NCBI GenBank assembly: GCA_022496185.1
Contig: WTXG01000068.1
Span: 105,042-169,041 of the forward strand
Length of the DNA stretch: 64,000 nt
Reading direction: 5' to 3'
Source of the DNA: Multifurca ochricompacta
Taxonomy: Eukaryota; Basidiomycota; Agaricomycetes; Russulales; Russulaceae
Position numbers and translations under genes: made by a program. Below the pieces are notes generated by a model, which was given only the letters and a program-made list of their open reading frames with translations, ran no database searches and was not told the DNA's origin. Of this stretch, positions 1-10,881 are shown one piece after another (position 1 is the first letter of the stretch; every line of letters begins with the position of its first letter).

Positions 1-3000
1 GCCCAGCGCGCGACGATGTCGACTGCTGGATCTGAGTTAAGTCTCCAAGTGCTGCAACCGGCTTTGGAGGTAAACTTGGAGGTAATGTTAGTGGCTTCGG
101 CCCTGTGTCACGAGGACGATCCCAGGATGCAGGCGTCGTCGTCTGCCGGTCGTCCGCAGGGGGTTTCAGCCAGCGCCCCTCAGTTGAGTTGGAGTTGGGT
201 ATCTGACGGTCCTCTCTTGAATTTGAATTTTCCCTACGTCCATCACCTGCCGGCGCACCAGGGCTTATGCTAATACCTAAAGACGGGGCTTGTGTCTGAT
301 CATAGCGGTCGTCTTGCGTCTGATATGCGCGTGAAACTGCCTCGTCTTTTATTTGCTGCCGCATTGGTGATGGAGGCTGTTGTCTGTCTCTGTCTTGTAG
401 GGGCTCGCGGACGGTATCGCTCTCAGGTTTTGCCGATACTTTCTCATCCTTAGGTGGCCGTAATCGAGGGTGGATGTTAGAGTCCCGCGGTGTGCCGTAA
501 GGATGTGTTGGCAGGACTGGGGGAGGTGGTGCTCCGGGCAGTCGCGTGCTCGGTGGGGGAAGGTTCAACAAAAATTCGGGCTGCCTCGGCGTCCACTCGC
601 GAGTCATGTTGACTGGAGGGGGAAGTGGTGATGGTGGCGAAAAATTCGTTTCGGGTGGCGGACCAGAGCGGCTCTAATTCCAGGTCATACGCGATCAGCG
701 AAGCTGTGTAAATGTCAAGTTCATCACAAACCGATCGTTCTTGCGGTGGACTATGTCTGGCGATAGACTCGCCACGGTTCCGTGGGCGATGTATCTCGGT
801 TGGCTCCGGGGGAGGCTAAAATCGTCAAGATATGAATAACGTGGTGGTGTCGGGTTATATGCAGACTCACAAGAATTTGGCGTTCCCTGCGTGATATAGA
901 CGCACTAGATGGCTGATGTTGGTGTCGCATTTGCTCCTGGCTAGGCGGAGCTGGACGCAGCTTGGGAGATCGCTAGTGAAGTGAGTGAGACGTTCCGTTT
1001 AAGAATACAACAACGTACAAGGGGTCGTGAAACTGCAGTGCAACACACGGGGACGGGCGGTCATCAAGACAGAAAAATATACGGAACAAGTATGCTCACC
1101 TCCGGGTTCGTCATACCTCCCAGCTGATCGGGACCTTGGAGCCGCCACGTTGGTCTGGTTTCTCGGCAGCGTCGGAGAACGTCCCTAAGCACCATGACGT
1201 CAAGACATCACTAATTCTTAAACCCGTGATGTATACCTCTCTATCACGATCAATGTGACGCCCGCGATGCCGATGGTCTTCGACAAACTGTATATCCTGG
1301 GACGGCCCTGACAACATTGTCGACATTGATGTTGATGAAGGTATCGTATTCGTCAGTCGAGGTTCGTGATGATGTCGCGGGGATCCATCACGAGAACGCG
1401 CGCGATGATTGCCCAGATCTACGGGAGCGGATGCTATGGCAATGGTCGGTGCTGCATGCCGGCTTTCTTGCCTTCTGGGACGTGAGGTCGAAGGAATAGT
1501 ATCGCGACTCGTATCGTGATAAGAAGACGTGCGATTAACCAAGTCGCGAGGGCGCACAGGCTCTTCGTATAGAGGAGCCCTCGGTCGATAAGGCGGGTCA
1601 ACATCCATGCGATCCTCGCGACTAAACTTATCCGGATAGTGATGGGCGGTATCGTGACCAGAGCTTCGCCCGCGATCGAGTCGTGCCATATCTGTATCTG
1701 GATGGCGAGACGGGAAGACGTCATGGTCCCTTGGAATTGGAGGGTAGTGGCGGTGCGGGGGTGGTGCGCTGAATATAAGATATAAATGAGATGTCTCCAA
1801 GCACTTAGAAATGACACGCCTATGCTGTGGAAGGGGCATTATCTTATTTGAACCGCTCAGCGGTGGCCTGAGACCCGAATCAGAGGACGCTTCTTTGTAG
1901 CGATGGCTTTGTGGGGGCAGAGGTTCCCTTCGACGCGGTCCTGGAAATTCCAGAGGCGCGCGAATGAGACGAGCGTGAAAGGGATATGGGACAGGCTTGA
2001 CATACGGTTGAGGTCATCTATAGCCCCTGTAGATTGTGGCGACGTCGAGGCTGTGGATATTTCCTGTGGCGGGTATGTGTCTGCACCTGCATGGCCCCGG
2101 CGCACTAATGAAGGGTTGCCATCGCGATCATCCATCTTTCGGCGTTTTATAGCGTAGTCTGAATCATGTGCCTCAGAAACACCCCGTGGGCGGCGCTGTG
2201 GTAAGTCGAAGGGAGCATCACGCCTGTCGGGACCACGCAGCCTCGGGGGTGGGCTCTCAGCGCGACTTCGATAATGTGGGGGCCGTGAGTCAGGAGGATA
2301 CTCTGGATAACGCGGAGGGGTGTGTCCTCGACCGTCGCGACGATTGTTAGGAGGTGACCGTGACCGCGGGCGAGGTGAAGGGGAATTGCGTCCTAGAAGA
2401 TGAAACATGCAGGGAAACAGTTTTGAGAACGAGGCATGGCACATAGCATGGAAACGAAAAGGGAGAAGGCCACGATGAACACCTGCAAGTCGGTCACAGC
2501 ATAGATCCAGGTATAGCTCAACCCCCAAGGCTTCTCGGGAAATAAAAATACGAGTCCTCCACCTCGGGAGGAGCAACAGGGGTGGGACGTGTTGGACATG
2601 GGACGGCATGATGTAGACAACGTACTTAAAGTCGATGATCTACCTGGACCCTGATTCTGGGTGTAAGGTCTCGCGAGACGATGGCGTGGTTGGTACGCCC
2701 GTTGGAAGGGTCGGGGTACCGAGAACGCTCTGCCGTCCCAGTACTACGACGAGGTGGGTCATCATAATCCCGAGGACCTTTGTCAAAAGAATCATAAGCA
2801 GGATAATCATCCCTTCGTGGAACACGGCGAGAGTTGTCATCTCTGACAGGTGAAGCGTCACGGTCACGGAGATGAGCGCTACGAGAGTCTGGGTCATTGG
2901 ACTCCCTATAGCCTGGACGGGAACGATCAACAGATTCACCCTCGGGGGATAGCTTAGATCTTGCGCTGGGCCTGACATCACGATCTCCACTTGCGTAATC

Positions 3001-3795
3001 GTAATGTCTCTCTCTGTCGTCGTAGCGGAAACGTACTTCATTGTGAGACTGCGCGTGATGTGAGTTAGGTTCCCGCCCCTCTTCATCAGAGGAGTAATGG
3101 GTATGACGGTGAGAAGAACGATAGCGGTCATCGTCCCGTCGTGGATAAGATTGACTATCTCTGTCATCAAAACCTTTTGTCCTGTCTTGATGGAGAGATT
3201 GTGGGTCTGTGGCACTAGAACCAGGATGTGTGCTAGGCGATTCGTCGGCACGCGAGTCACGGAAACGACCTTCTCTACCGGCTCTGGTCTCTCTATCCGA
3301 TAGTGAGGGCTCGTCGCCTGCTTTGATGGAGTTTCCATTAGATCGACGTTCCTTGCGAGGCATTGACATTGGACTAGCAGCGGTTGTTGAAGGCGGAACA
3401 CGAAACGAAGACGAAACTACGGGCTTAGGAGGGAGTGCGTGAGTTAGCTTGGGGGTAGGTTGGCTAATTTCAAGCTGAGGAGACGGTGGAGGGGGGGTTG
3501 GTTGGATTTGATTCGTCTCTTTCTTGGTAGGAGAAATGCTGACGGAAGCACTGCGCCTGGTGACATTCTTTTTTGAGGTAGAAGTCTGAGGTTTGTCAGC
3601 GTGAGGAGTGTGGTGCTCGTTAGAACGAGCTCCATAAGCCGCAAATTCCTCCTCTTCGTCACCTCCTAAAGATACCGCGTCTTCAACATCATCGACCTCA
3701 CCACCTTCTGTGGCACGGCCCATTCCTACTGAACCGCAATACGTCACTTGTTCATCTTCGTCATTCCCCCAGTCGACTTCATGATCGTCAATCAT
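1..3795 (-). CDS. Low-complexity Pro/Arg/Ser-rich protein, multi-exon, 3' end outside window
   Basis: I do not recognise this gene. The likely start is the ATG at 3795 ([15 protein letters not shown]), followed by an acidic N-terminus and then a long disordered region rich in S, R, D and P with many RS/RD dipeptides. Coding-like stretches in the same style lie at about 3795-2644, 2392-1990, 1770-1220 and 660-1 (the last begins after a stop and reads off the left edge, with PPP-rich and RD-rich segments). The gaps between them contain consensus-like donors and acceptors, for example GTAGAT near 2643 and CTAG at 2393-2395, but I could not fix every splice junction in phase. Composition resembles fungal RNA-processing or SR-like proteins; that is only a compositional impression, because no folded domain is visible. 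It is divergently transcribed from the UNC-50 gene. An intron candidate sits just upstream of the ATG. Confidence 0.6.
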
Positions 3796-3815
3796 GTTGA
3801 TAATGCTGGGCGGTA

Positions 3816-3856
3816 CTGAAAGAAGATATGTCAAGTGAGGGGCGTAGCTAACATAC
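3816..3856 (-). other. Candidate 41-nt intron in the 5' leader of the Pro/Arg/Ser-rich gene
   Basis: Reading the minus strand there is a GTATGT donor at 3856, a CTTGAC branch-like site and a TTTCAG acceptor ending at 3816, 20 nt upstream of the proposed ATG at 3795. The length fits the short introns of this genome. Its removal does not alter the proposed protein start. Confidence 0.5.
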
Positions 3857-4161
3857 GTTTTGTCGTTTTGTTACCAAAATTCAATTCAAAGAGGGTGGGT
3901 CATTCATGCGGAGATATGATCGTTTAAACTCCGACTATTGTCCCAAGATGTGCAATGAATGTGCCTTGTGCAATGTTATTGAATTTGACGTGACAACCCA
4001 ACGCAACTGCTCTTGTGACTGCCGTTGAAGCTAATTCGCGGTGCGTATAGATGTATCTAATACTACATCAGAGGAACTGCATGAGTTTGTCTTAGTTTAT
4101 CGTACGGCAAGCTTTCATCCTGTCTATCCCGCGCTTTCGTCGCTTCAGGGTGCACAACAAT
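3857..4161. promoter_or_regulatory. Divergent intergenic region between the disordered-protein gene and UNC-50
   Basis: About 300 bp separate two divergently transcribed genes, so this stretch must hold both promoters. I see no clear TATA box and no open reading frame of note. Confidence 0.35.
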
Positions 4162-5318
4162 ATGGCCCTTCTCCCCACAACCGCGAGCATGTCACAAAAC
4201 GGCAGCTCATCTAGAGCACCCCAATCCGTCTCGAACAGAGTGCCAGTCATCTTTCGAAGGTTACTTAAGCTCCAGCAAATGGTGCGTGGGTGCCTTGTCT
4301 GCTTATTCCGTTTGTCTGACGAGATAATGCGGTAGGATTTCGAACTCGCCGCCTGGCAACTAACCTACCTCTGTATTTCACCAAAGAGAGTGTGCGTCTT
4401 CCGCTTGTTACTTTTCTAGGCCTGGTGGGTCGCGCGCTAACTTGCCCCGAAGGTATCGGAATGTGTATTTCATAAACGTCTGTGCACACAAATCTTTTCC
4501 TATTCTCTCGCACGACTTATACATTTGATAAAGAAACAAAAAATACATGGGCAAGAGACGATCCAGCCATCTTGATTTTGATGACCGGTGGCATGCTTGG
4601 TGAATTCTCTGTGTGCACCAATTTTTTGCATCCCGGTACCTAATATCTTTCTAGGCGCAGCCATAGCCTGGTCCGTAGTGTGGTCTTACAGCCTATACGA
4701 CGCTCTTCGACTAGCGTTTCTCATGGTATTCCGAGATTTTCTCCTTGTTGGAGTCATCTCTGCCACTTTATTGTGGTAAGGTTTACCCGCGTAGACCACT
4801 CATCTCCTATTGACAGACATTTCAGGCTCTTCGCTAATCGTGCCCTTCTTTCGCCACCGTCCCACTCAACGCCGGCGGATACAGCTGTTGAATGGGCTTA
4901 CGCCTTCGATGTCCATACCAACGCATTCTTCCCACTTTATCTCACCCTTTATGTTGCACAACTTTTTCTCGTTCCCGTCATTTTGAAGACAAATTGGGTG
5001 TGCTTATGGGTTGGGAATACGTTCTATCTAGTTGCGTGAGTTTGAGTAAACTTGACGTTCCTTTGTGCATTGCTTTACCCGCGACCCAGATTCGCACAGT
5101 ACGTCTATGGCGTCTACTTGGGGCTCAACGGTGAGTGTGTGCCAGCGTTAAGCGCAAAGGCGTTGATCCGTTAGTCTGACTCATGCCTAGCTTTGCCATT
5201 CCTGATACGGACAGAGCTGCTTCTCGCACCGCTGCTACCATTATTTGTAGGGTACATCATATCGCTGCTCGGGTTCAATGTTGGCCGATGGGTGCTTAAT
5301 GCATACTACGGGTTATGA
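4162..5318 (+). CDS. UNC-50 family Golgi membrane protein, seven exons, one apparent frame break
   Basis: The spliced product matches the UNC-50/GMH1 family, multi-pass proteins of the early secretory pathway. The start is the ATG at 4162. Exons read FRRLLKLQQM (to 4281), DFELAAWQLTYLCISPKR (4336-4389), a short exon from 4453, KNTWARDDPAIL (to 4607), the AAIAWSVVWSYSLYDALRL membrane segment, VEWAYAFDVHTNAFFP (near 4890), AFAQYVYGVYLGLN, and the last exon ending LNAYYGL with TGA at 5316-5318. Introns are about 45-65 nt with standard borders. In the exon at 4453 the family motif (YRNVY then HKQTKN) falls in two different frames, as if one T were missing from the TTT run near 4467-4470. The remaining frame gives VSECVF instead. 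This is a one-base loss by assembly error or mutation; otherwise the gene looks functional. Family assignment is confident. Confidence 0.87.
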
Positions 5319-5683
5319 TCGCCTTTCATATTAACTATGTGGCTCCACATACCCGAACAATACACTCCAACCAAATGCCAAATGAAGGAACGAGGACCCC
5401 CACGGCATAGACTGACACGTGATAACATGATCATCAACCCGCGCTGCTGCTCTGTTAGCGTTAATTATTGGGTCGGTAGTTGACCCAAAAACAATACGTA
5501 AACGTAGTGGCTCCTTACCGCACGCTTGTATAAACTCAGATACCCATTATATTATGGAGTGCCCTCACCTGGCCGTTCCGTTTGGTGGTCCTCACGGCCT
5601 AGCTTGTTCGCATGGTTGCACAGAGAAACGAAACAGTGTTGCTATCGGTCGTGTCCCGCCAGATAGCCACCAATCCTAGCGCC
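5319..5683. other. Intergenic region, no feature seen
   Basis: This is the 3' flank of the UNC-50 gene and the upstream flank of the P450 remnant. I found no coding signal or repeat. P450-like coding begins at 5684. Confidence 0.4.
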
Positions 5684-6345
5684 AATGGAAGACGAACCCC
5701 ACAACGAGCTTGTCAAAGTAGCTGCTGCATCGCTGTATTCAGGTGACAACCTTACTCTGTTGAGTTTTGCTCATTGCTCATGAAATCCCCTTCCGAAGCT
5801 GGTTCCGACACCGTTCGTGTAGCCCATAGCTGTTCTGAACGTTGATCGAATGGGGTGTTAAATAGATGCCAATTTCGCTTCTGGGATTCTTCCTTGCCAT
5901 GCTGATTCACCTGGACGTCCAGCAGCGTGCCCAGCGCAGGGTCGATGTCTTGCTTGGGTTACCGTCCTCCTCTGTAGACTACCGATTGTCCTCCACAGAA
6001 GCTACCGTACATACGAGCGGTGGTGAAAGAGACGTGGGGTTGAAATCCTTCCGTAATCTTCACGTTCACAACGCATGAGGTTTCCCGGGCCGCCAACACG
6101 GATGATATGTAGGCATGGCTTATCGTATCACTCGTCTACCCGCGGAATATTAAAGGTTAGAATCAGGCCTGCTGATTCGGGAATACTTCATGACGAGAAG
6201 ACATACCCGTCACCGTTTCGCTTCCAGCATGAGATGTTCCTGGATGCAGCTAAGATGTATAATCTTGGATACATTAATTTGGGCGCAGGTACCCGACGCC
6301 TTTCTCATGACAGGCGGCTGTCCAAACGCGCTCTATAATATGTCC
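5684..6345 (+). pseudogene. Cytochrome P450 remnant (I-helix to heme-proximal region)
   Basis: Fragments of a fungal P450 appear in order. The first is the I-helix start ELVKVAAASLYS, then an intron with GTGACA donor, then AGSDT (the AGxDT oxygen-binding motif) near 5803-5817. Next comes a J-helix-like FFLAMLIHLDVQQRAQRR (5888-5940), and then ILHDEKTYPSPFRF (near 6185-6230), the segment preceding the heme loop in fungal P450s. The N-terminal half, the ExxR helix and the FxxGxRxCxG heme-cysteine loop are not recognisable, and the pieces lie in several frames. Only a degenerate 0.65-kb remnant remains. A second, more complete P450 lies at 20606-22653, but the two look like different subfamilies. 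Confidence 0.7.
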
Positions 6346-6517
6346 GGCCATGCACCTCGCAGAAGCCTCCGCTGGAAGGCATAGGATACCGTAGGGCGCG
6401 ACGTTTGGAGTCTAATTTGCCTTCCTAAGCCGTTCAAATCCCCGGAAATGGAAGCGATGACTCTTCGGGAAAGAGTCCAGCACGTACGTACGGGTACATA
6501 CGATACGGATTGCCTGT

Positions 6518-6546
6518 GATTGGATTGGATTGGATTGGATTGGATT
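6518..6546 (+). repeat. Short (GATTG)n microsatellite
   Basis: A five-base unit is repeated about five and a half times in tandem between the P450 remnant and the nuclease promoter. It is not a telomeric unit. Confidence 0.85.
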
Positions 6547-6754
6547 ATACCAAAAAGGGAAGAAAAAGACGAACGTGCAACAGTGACAGTAGGCTTTAAA
6601 TATTTATATTTATTTTGGCAACAACTTTGAATGTAAATGAACAAATGGCGTAGAACCGTGCCAAATTTAGGTACTCACCCACATTGGGTCTTGCCAGTTC
6701 TCAATTTGGCTGCTCCTCCTCGTCCGGCTATCGGCATTGCTATGGGCCCAAATG

Positions 6755-6762
6755 TATATAAG
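6755..6762 (+). promoter_or_regulatory. TATA box of the S1/P1 nuclease gene
   Basis: The sequence TATATAAG lies 42 bp upstream of the nuclease ATG at 6804, a normal spacing for a fungal TATA box followed by a short leader. Confidence 0.6.
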
Positions 6763-6803
6763 AACCCTTCTTTCACCTCCCTCACAGCTTTACCACAGAA
6801 ACC

Positions 6804-8144
6804 ATGCGGAAATCTCTACTTCTCAGCGTCGCAAGCGTGTTTGGTCTAGCTAGTCTCCCATATACTTTAGCTTGGGGCGCGGCAGGTGCGTCCCCACCTT
6901 CCCTTATACTACCCAAAACGCATATATCTTTACTGAATGAAACCTGTAAAAGGCCATGAAATAGTTGCGACCATCGCGCAGTCCTACCTCGACTCGAGAG
7001 TTCTAAACACCGTTTGTTCTATTCTCGCTTCCGACGTGGAGGTCGACCAGATACGGGGCGATGCGCCATGCTATCTTTCAACGGTGGCTTCCTGGGCGGA
7101 CAAGATTCGCAATCATGCACGTTGGTCGGGACCGCTGCACTACGTCGGCGCTGTCGGCGATCACCCCTCAGACAATTGCCTCTTCCCGGGTTCGGGTGGC
7201 TGGGAGGGTCGTGAGCGCGGCAACGTCCTTGACGCCATCCAAAATGTCTCCTCCATCCTCGTGGATTTTGCGCGCGTCTCAACGCCCTCCAGCGCCACAG
7301 TGATTGCCGCCCCCGAGCAGGCACAAGAGGCGCTCAAGTTCCTCATTCATTTTGTTGGTGATATGCATCAGCCACTGCATCTCACGGGACGTGATCGAGG
7401 TGGCAATGGAGACAAGGTGTCCTGGGACGGACGTGTCACGAGTGCGTACCTGCCCCCTTCATTACTTCCATTCCATTCTATTACTACTTCACTTGAGCGA
7501 TGGATTCTTTTGATGGGCTGATTGTTTACTCGCAAAAGATCTTCATTCCGTTTGGGATACCTCCCTGATTGCAAAGTCACTTCGGACCATCTCGCGCAAC
7601 TACTCGCGTCCCCTTCCCGTCCCTGCCCTTGAATCGTCCCTACGTGGCGCGATCTACGATCCATACGTCCGCCGCATAGTTTGGGAAGGCGTAGGCGTCG
7701 GTAGGGGCACTGGACGCTGGGAGTCCGAGGCCAATTCGTGGCTCGCCTGCCCTGGTACTTCTCATTCTGCGCATGGGCAGGAAGCACCACAGGAGGTGCT
7801 CGCTGGGGCTCCGCGTCGGAAACCTGTTTCGCGTGGCCCACCGCAAACAAGTGACTCGGACATCCTCTGCCCACACGCGTGGGCGGCCCCGATCACGCGC
7901 TTAACTGCGAGCTTGTGTGGCCACCAGAACTGGACAACCCCAAATTCTCCACACGTGACGAACCTGGCGTGGACGAGACTACCTGTAGAAAAGATGCAGG
8001 GAGGGGGTCCCGGAACTACCTTGAGCTGGATACTCCGGAATATTCAGGGCGCATCGGAAAAGATTGGGTATTGAGGAGCTGCTAGCGAAAGGTGGCGTGC
8101 GTCTTGCCGGGGTCCTGAACAACATATTCCTTCCCAACCAGTAA
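6804..8144 (+). CDS. Secreted S1/P1-type zinc nuclease, two apparent frameshifts
   Basis: This is an extracellular nuclease for single-stranded DNA/RNA with a trinuclear zinc site. Exon 1 encodes a signal peptide (MRKSLLLSVASVFGLASLP...LA) followed by the mature N-terminal Trp in WGAAGH. Intron 1 is 6886-6952. Exon 2 carries SWADKIR, the NC pair of the disulfide region and HFVGDMHQPLH (zinc ligands). Intron 2 is 7442-7538, and exon 3 gives NLHSVWDTSL, completing the ligand set. A third intron from about 7755 is likely. Near the C-terminus the family pattern continues (ALNCELVWPPELD, LDTPEYSGR, ELLAKGGVRLAGVLN, TAA at 8142) but only by changing frame twice, near 7891-7896 and 8068-8073, each consistent with one lost base. 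It is therefore either a recent pseudogene or a functional gene with consensus errors. Confidence 0.87.
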
Positions 8145-8972
8145 TAGAAAACAAAGAAGAAAGAAAGAAAAACATTAGTGGTGGCGATTAGGGGTTCCTT
8201 GGGCTGCTGACGATAATTCTCTGTGTCCGTTAACTATTGGACTTCTTTTTAGGTCGTTGGAACATTGCTCGTACTGCGCGCGCGCTCTCTCTCCTGGTTC
8301 CCGGACTTCGTAAATTTTGAACAGTATATCCCAAACAAATGAAAGTTTTACCCCTTGCCCTTGGTGCTTGCGATTTTCATGTCTAAACGTTGATTAGGAC
8401 GGAGATCAAGGGACTGGATCGTGTCAAATAAGCTTGGAAGCGTAGGTGCCGTCTACGCGCCAGTGCGTGAGGTGTTTTTTTTCCCGTCAGGGTGTAGCCT
8501 CAGAACAGTCATTGTTACAGTGCATCTACTTTTAGTTATGTCTAGCCGTGCCCTATAGCCATCTACGGGAGCGTGAAAGTTGAAGGGGTGGCCAACTACG
8601 CGAGGTAGAATCTTTTTTTTTAAAAAAAGAACAAGGACTACAGAAGGGGGAAGGCCGTGGGGGGTACGCGGGCTGTGTCGAGGGGAGACGACCACGTATG
8701 TATGCGAGTGAGGTATTGGTTCGTGATGGTGGCTCTTTCTTTAACCCTCGAGATTAAAAGAGGTACAACCCACACATTGACTTCCAACATGGAACAGTTG
8801 TCCGCTCACAGGTTTCGTCATGCACAAGAAACAACAAGCCAGCGAAGTGCATTAAATAAGTGATGAGTAACACAAAAAAAATAAAAGTCCAGGGTTGTTG
8901 GTATGGTCTAAACCAGTCGCGCCATCGTGGGCGCACGTGGCACTATGGAGTGTGAATGAGTAGGTAGTAGTA
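8145..8972. other. Convergent intergenic region
   Basis: This stretch lies between the 3' ends of the nuclease gene (plus) and the NIPA transporter (minus). It includes a T8/A7 self-complementary run near 8612-8627, which could serve poly(A)/termination on either strand. No coding signal was recognised. Confidence 0.4.
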
Positions 8973-10559
8973 TCATGACCGCCGCAGATCACCGGACGAC
9001 CCTGTTGGCGAATTCGAGTGACTACGCGACCGTCGGTCCTCCACGCGTAATCGCGTTCGCTCCGTCGCAGCCTCTAACTCGTCATCCTCAGCGTCATCCT
9101 CGCGTAGACTCTGCAAACCTAGCGCATGTGCGTTACCGTCTGGTACGTCCTCGAATGCGTCAAAGAGGGGTGCGTGCGCACTGAGCGTGCGCGAGCTGCG
9201 TCGCGCGTGCCCAAAATTCAGCCCTGGGGACGCCGCAGCTGGCCACCCGTCGATCGAGGTACGGCCCTGGAGCGAGAGCCGCGGGTTGAGGACGCCGTTC
9301 TCGAGCGCGTTGTGTCCCGTTACCGCGGGCTTGCGTGATAGTTCGAGGAGGTGCATGCCGATGAAGATAATGATAAAGCCAACGACGAGAGAGACTGTGT
9401 TCGCTGGGTTGTCAGTATTGAGGCCTTGAAAAAGAATGAGGGAGGCAATGATGGTGGCCGTTGAGAAGCAGACGTAGTATAGAGGGTTTACTCTGACGCA
9501 ACGCAGTGTATGAGGAGCAGTAAGGTGGGGAGGATGAGGAGGAATACGTACACGTTGGTGGAAAAGGTATCGAGAGCTTTGTTGAAGTAATTCATTTGTA
9601 CCATTATGCAGAGGCTCACCACTAGGCCGAAGACATATGTGCTGACATAAATGAACTGATTATTGCCGGCTAAGGTGAGCTTCACGGCAATGCCGAAGCC
9701 CTTGATAGCCATGATAGAAACAGAGCCGACAAGCGAGCATATGGAGATGTATACAAGGGGTTTCGAACGGCCATACTTGGGTGCGACGGAGTAGATCATG
9801 ACAAGCGTGAAGACGAGCACGCAAAAGCAATACATCAAGAAACCTGTGCGCCACTGAATCGGATGGGCTCCGACATGGAGGAATCAGACAAAGGCGTACC
9901 AGGTTGAACAGCGAATCGTAGGACTTCGTCAACCGTTTGTATATCTTTATCCGCAGGTGCATGGAGAATGATAATTAATGAGCCAAGAATACAAATGGTA
10001 CAACCAAGTCGGCCCAGGTGTCCCAGCTCTTCTTCCAAGAGGTAAGATGCAAGAATAGCACTGTATAACAGCTCAGTACCCCATTGAAACCAAAACACCG
10101 TAATTGACTCGCCCAATTATGACACTTAACGAGCCCAAAGGAGTGACCAATATTGGAGGAGCGAAAGAATAAGCAGCAAAATTTGCCACTGGCGTAAGAG
10201 CATGCAATCAGTAATATTGAAGTGAAGAGTCAAAGGGCAACGCACGTTCTCCTAGCACCACTGGGAGCGTGTCGGATGCATGTCAGTAGTGACAACATGC
10301 CGGAGAGTCGGAGTGCTCACTGATAGTCATTCCTGCCCACCAGATAGGATTTTTTAAGTATGCACGATCATCGGACGCTTGAGTATATGTGTTCCCTCTG
10401 TCAGCTGCATCGTTGAGGCCCTGGTCGGTAGGGTAAAAGAGGTCGTACGTGAGAAAGACATCGCAAGGTGCATACCTTTTTGGTGATGATAAAACTGGAT
10501 CCGATGGCCACTGTACCGGACACTGCCAGAGCGAGGCCAACATATTTGTCCTCTAACAT
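8973..10559 (-). CDS. NIPA-type magnesium transporter (DUF803), seven exons, intact
   Basis: This is a multi-pass NIPA family transporter, proposed to carry Mg2+ across plasma or endosomal membranes. Start ATG 10559 (MLEDKYVGLALAVSGT). Exons: 10559-10476, 10420-10321, 10260-10246 (only 15 nt), 10188-10113, 10060-9900, 9843-9552, 9492-8973; all junctions join in phase. Diagnostic segments are NPIWWAGMTI, ANFAAYSFAPPILVTPLGSL, LGHLGRLGCTICILGS, HAPADKD, YFNKALDTFSTN and VNPLYYVCFSTATI, all in family order. The C-terminal 120 residues are hydrophilic, Ser/Arg-rich and variable, as expected for the cytosolic tail. The intron after exon 4 (10061-10112) starts with GC rather than GT. The gene shares a 322-bp divergent promoter region with the aminopeptidase gene. 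Confidence 0.92.
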
Positions 10560-10881
10560 GAGGAAATTAGGGTAAAGACGATGGAGGAAGAAGCTGTGGA
10601 AAGAGCGTGGCTGAACGTGAATGGATGAGGTGATGACCAAGGGCAAGGGACTGAGACTTTTCAATTAAAATTGTCAAATACTTTTTCAACTAAAAGAATA
10701 AAATTCCATCTAATCTAATCTCTTTCTTTCATTCGAACTGCCAGCGTTCACTTATATTTACTGGAGAGTACAGCATATCCTTACCCGTACTTTTCTGTTT
10801 TTTGTTTTTTTGTTTTGTTTTTTTCTGTCTGTCTGAGGGAATCAATTCAGCACCAATCAGGGTGACTGAATTGAACACCAC
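10560..10881. promoter_or_regulatory. Shared divergent promoter region (NIPA / aminopeptidase P)
   Basis: The 322 bp between two divergent starts contain a long T-rich pyrimidine tract on the plus strand (about 10793-10835) shortly before the aminopeptidase start. Such tracts are common at fungal promoters of housekeeping genes. No TATA box is evident. Confidence 0.4.

Noticed and set aside
6518..6546. Telomere-like repeat
   Set aside because: The five-base unit is not a fungal telomere motif and the run is internal and short.
8612..8627. T8A7 palindrome as a specific terminator
   Set aside because: A simple homopolymer junction in AT-rich convergent DNA; nothing more can be supported.
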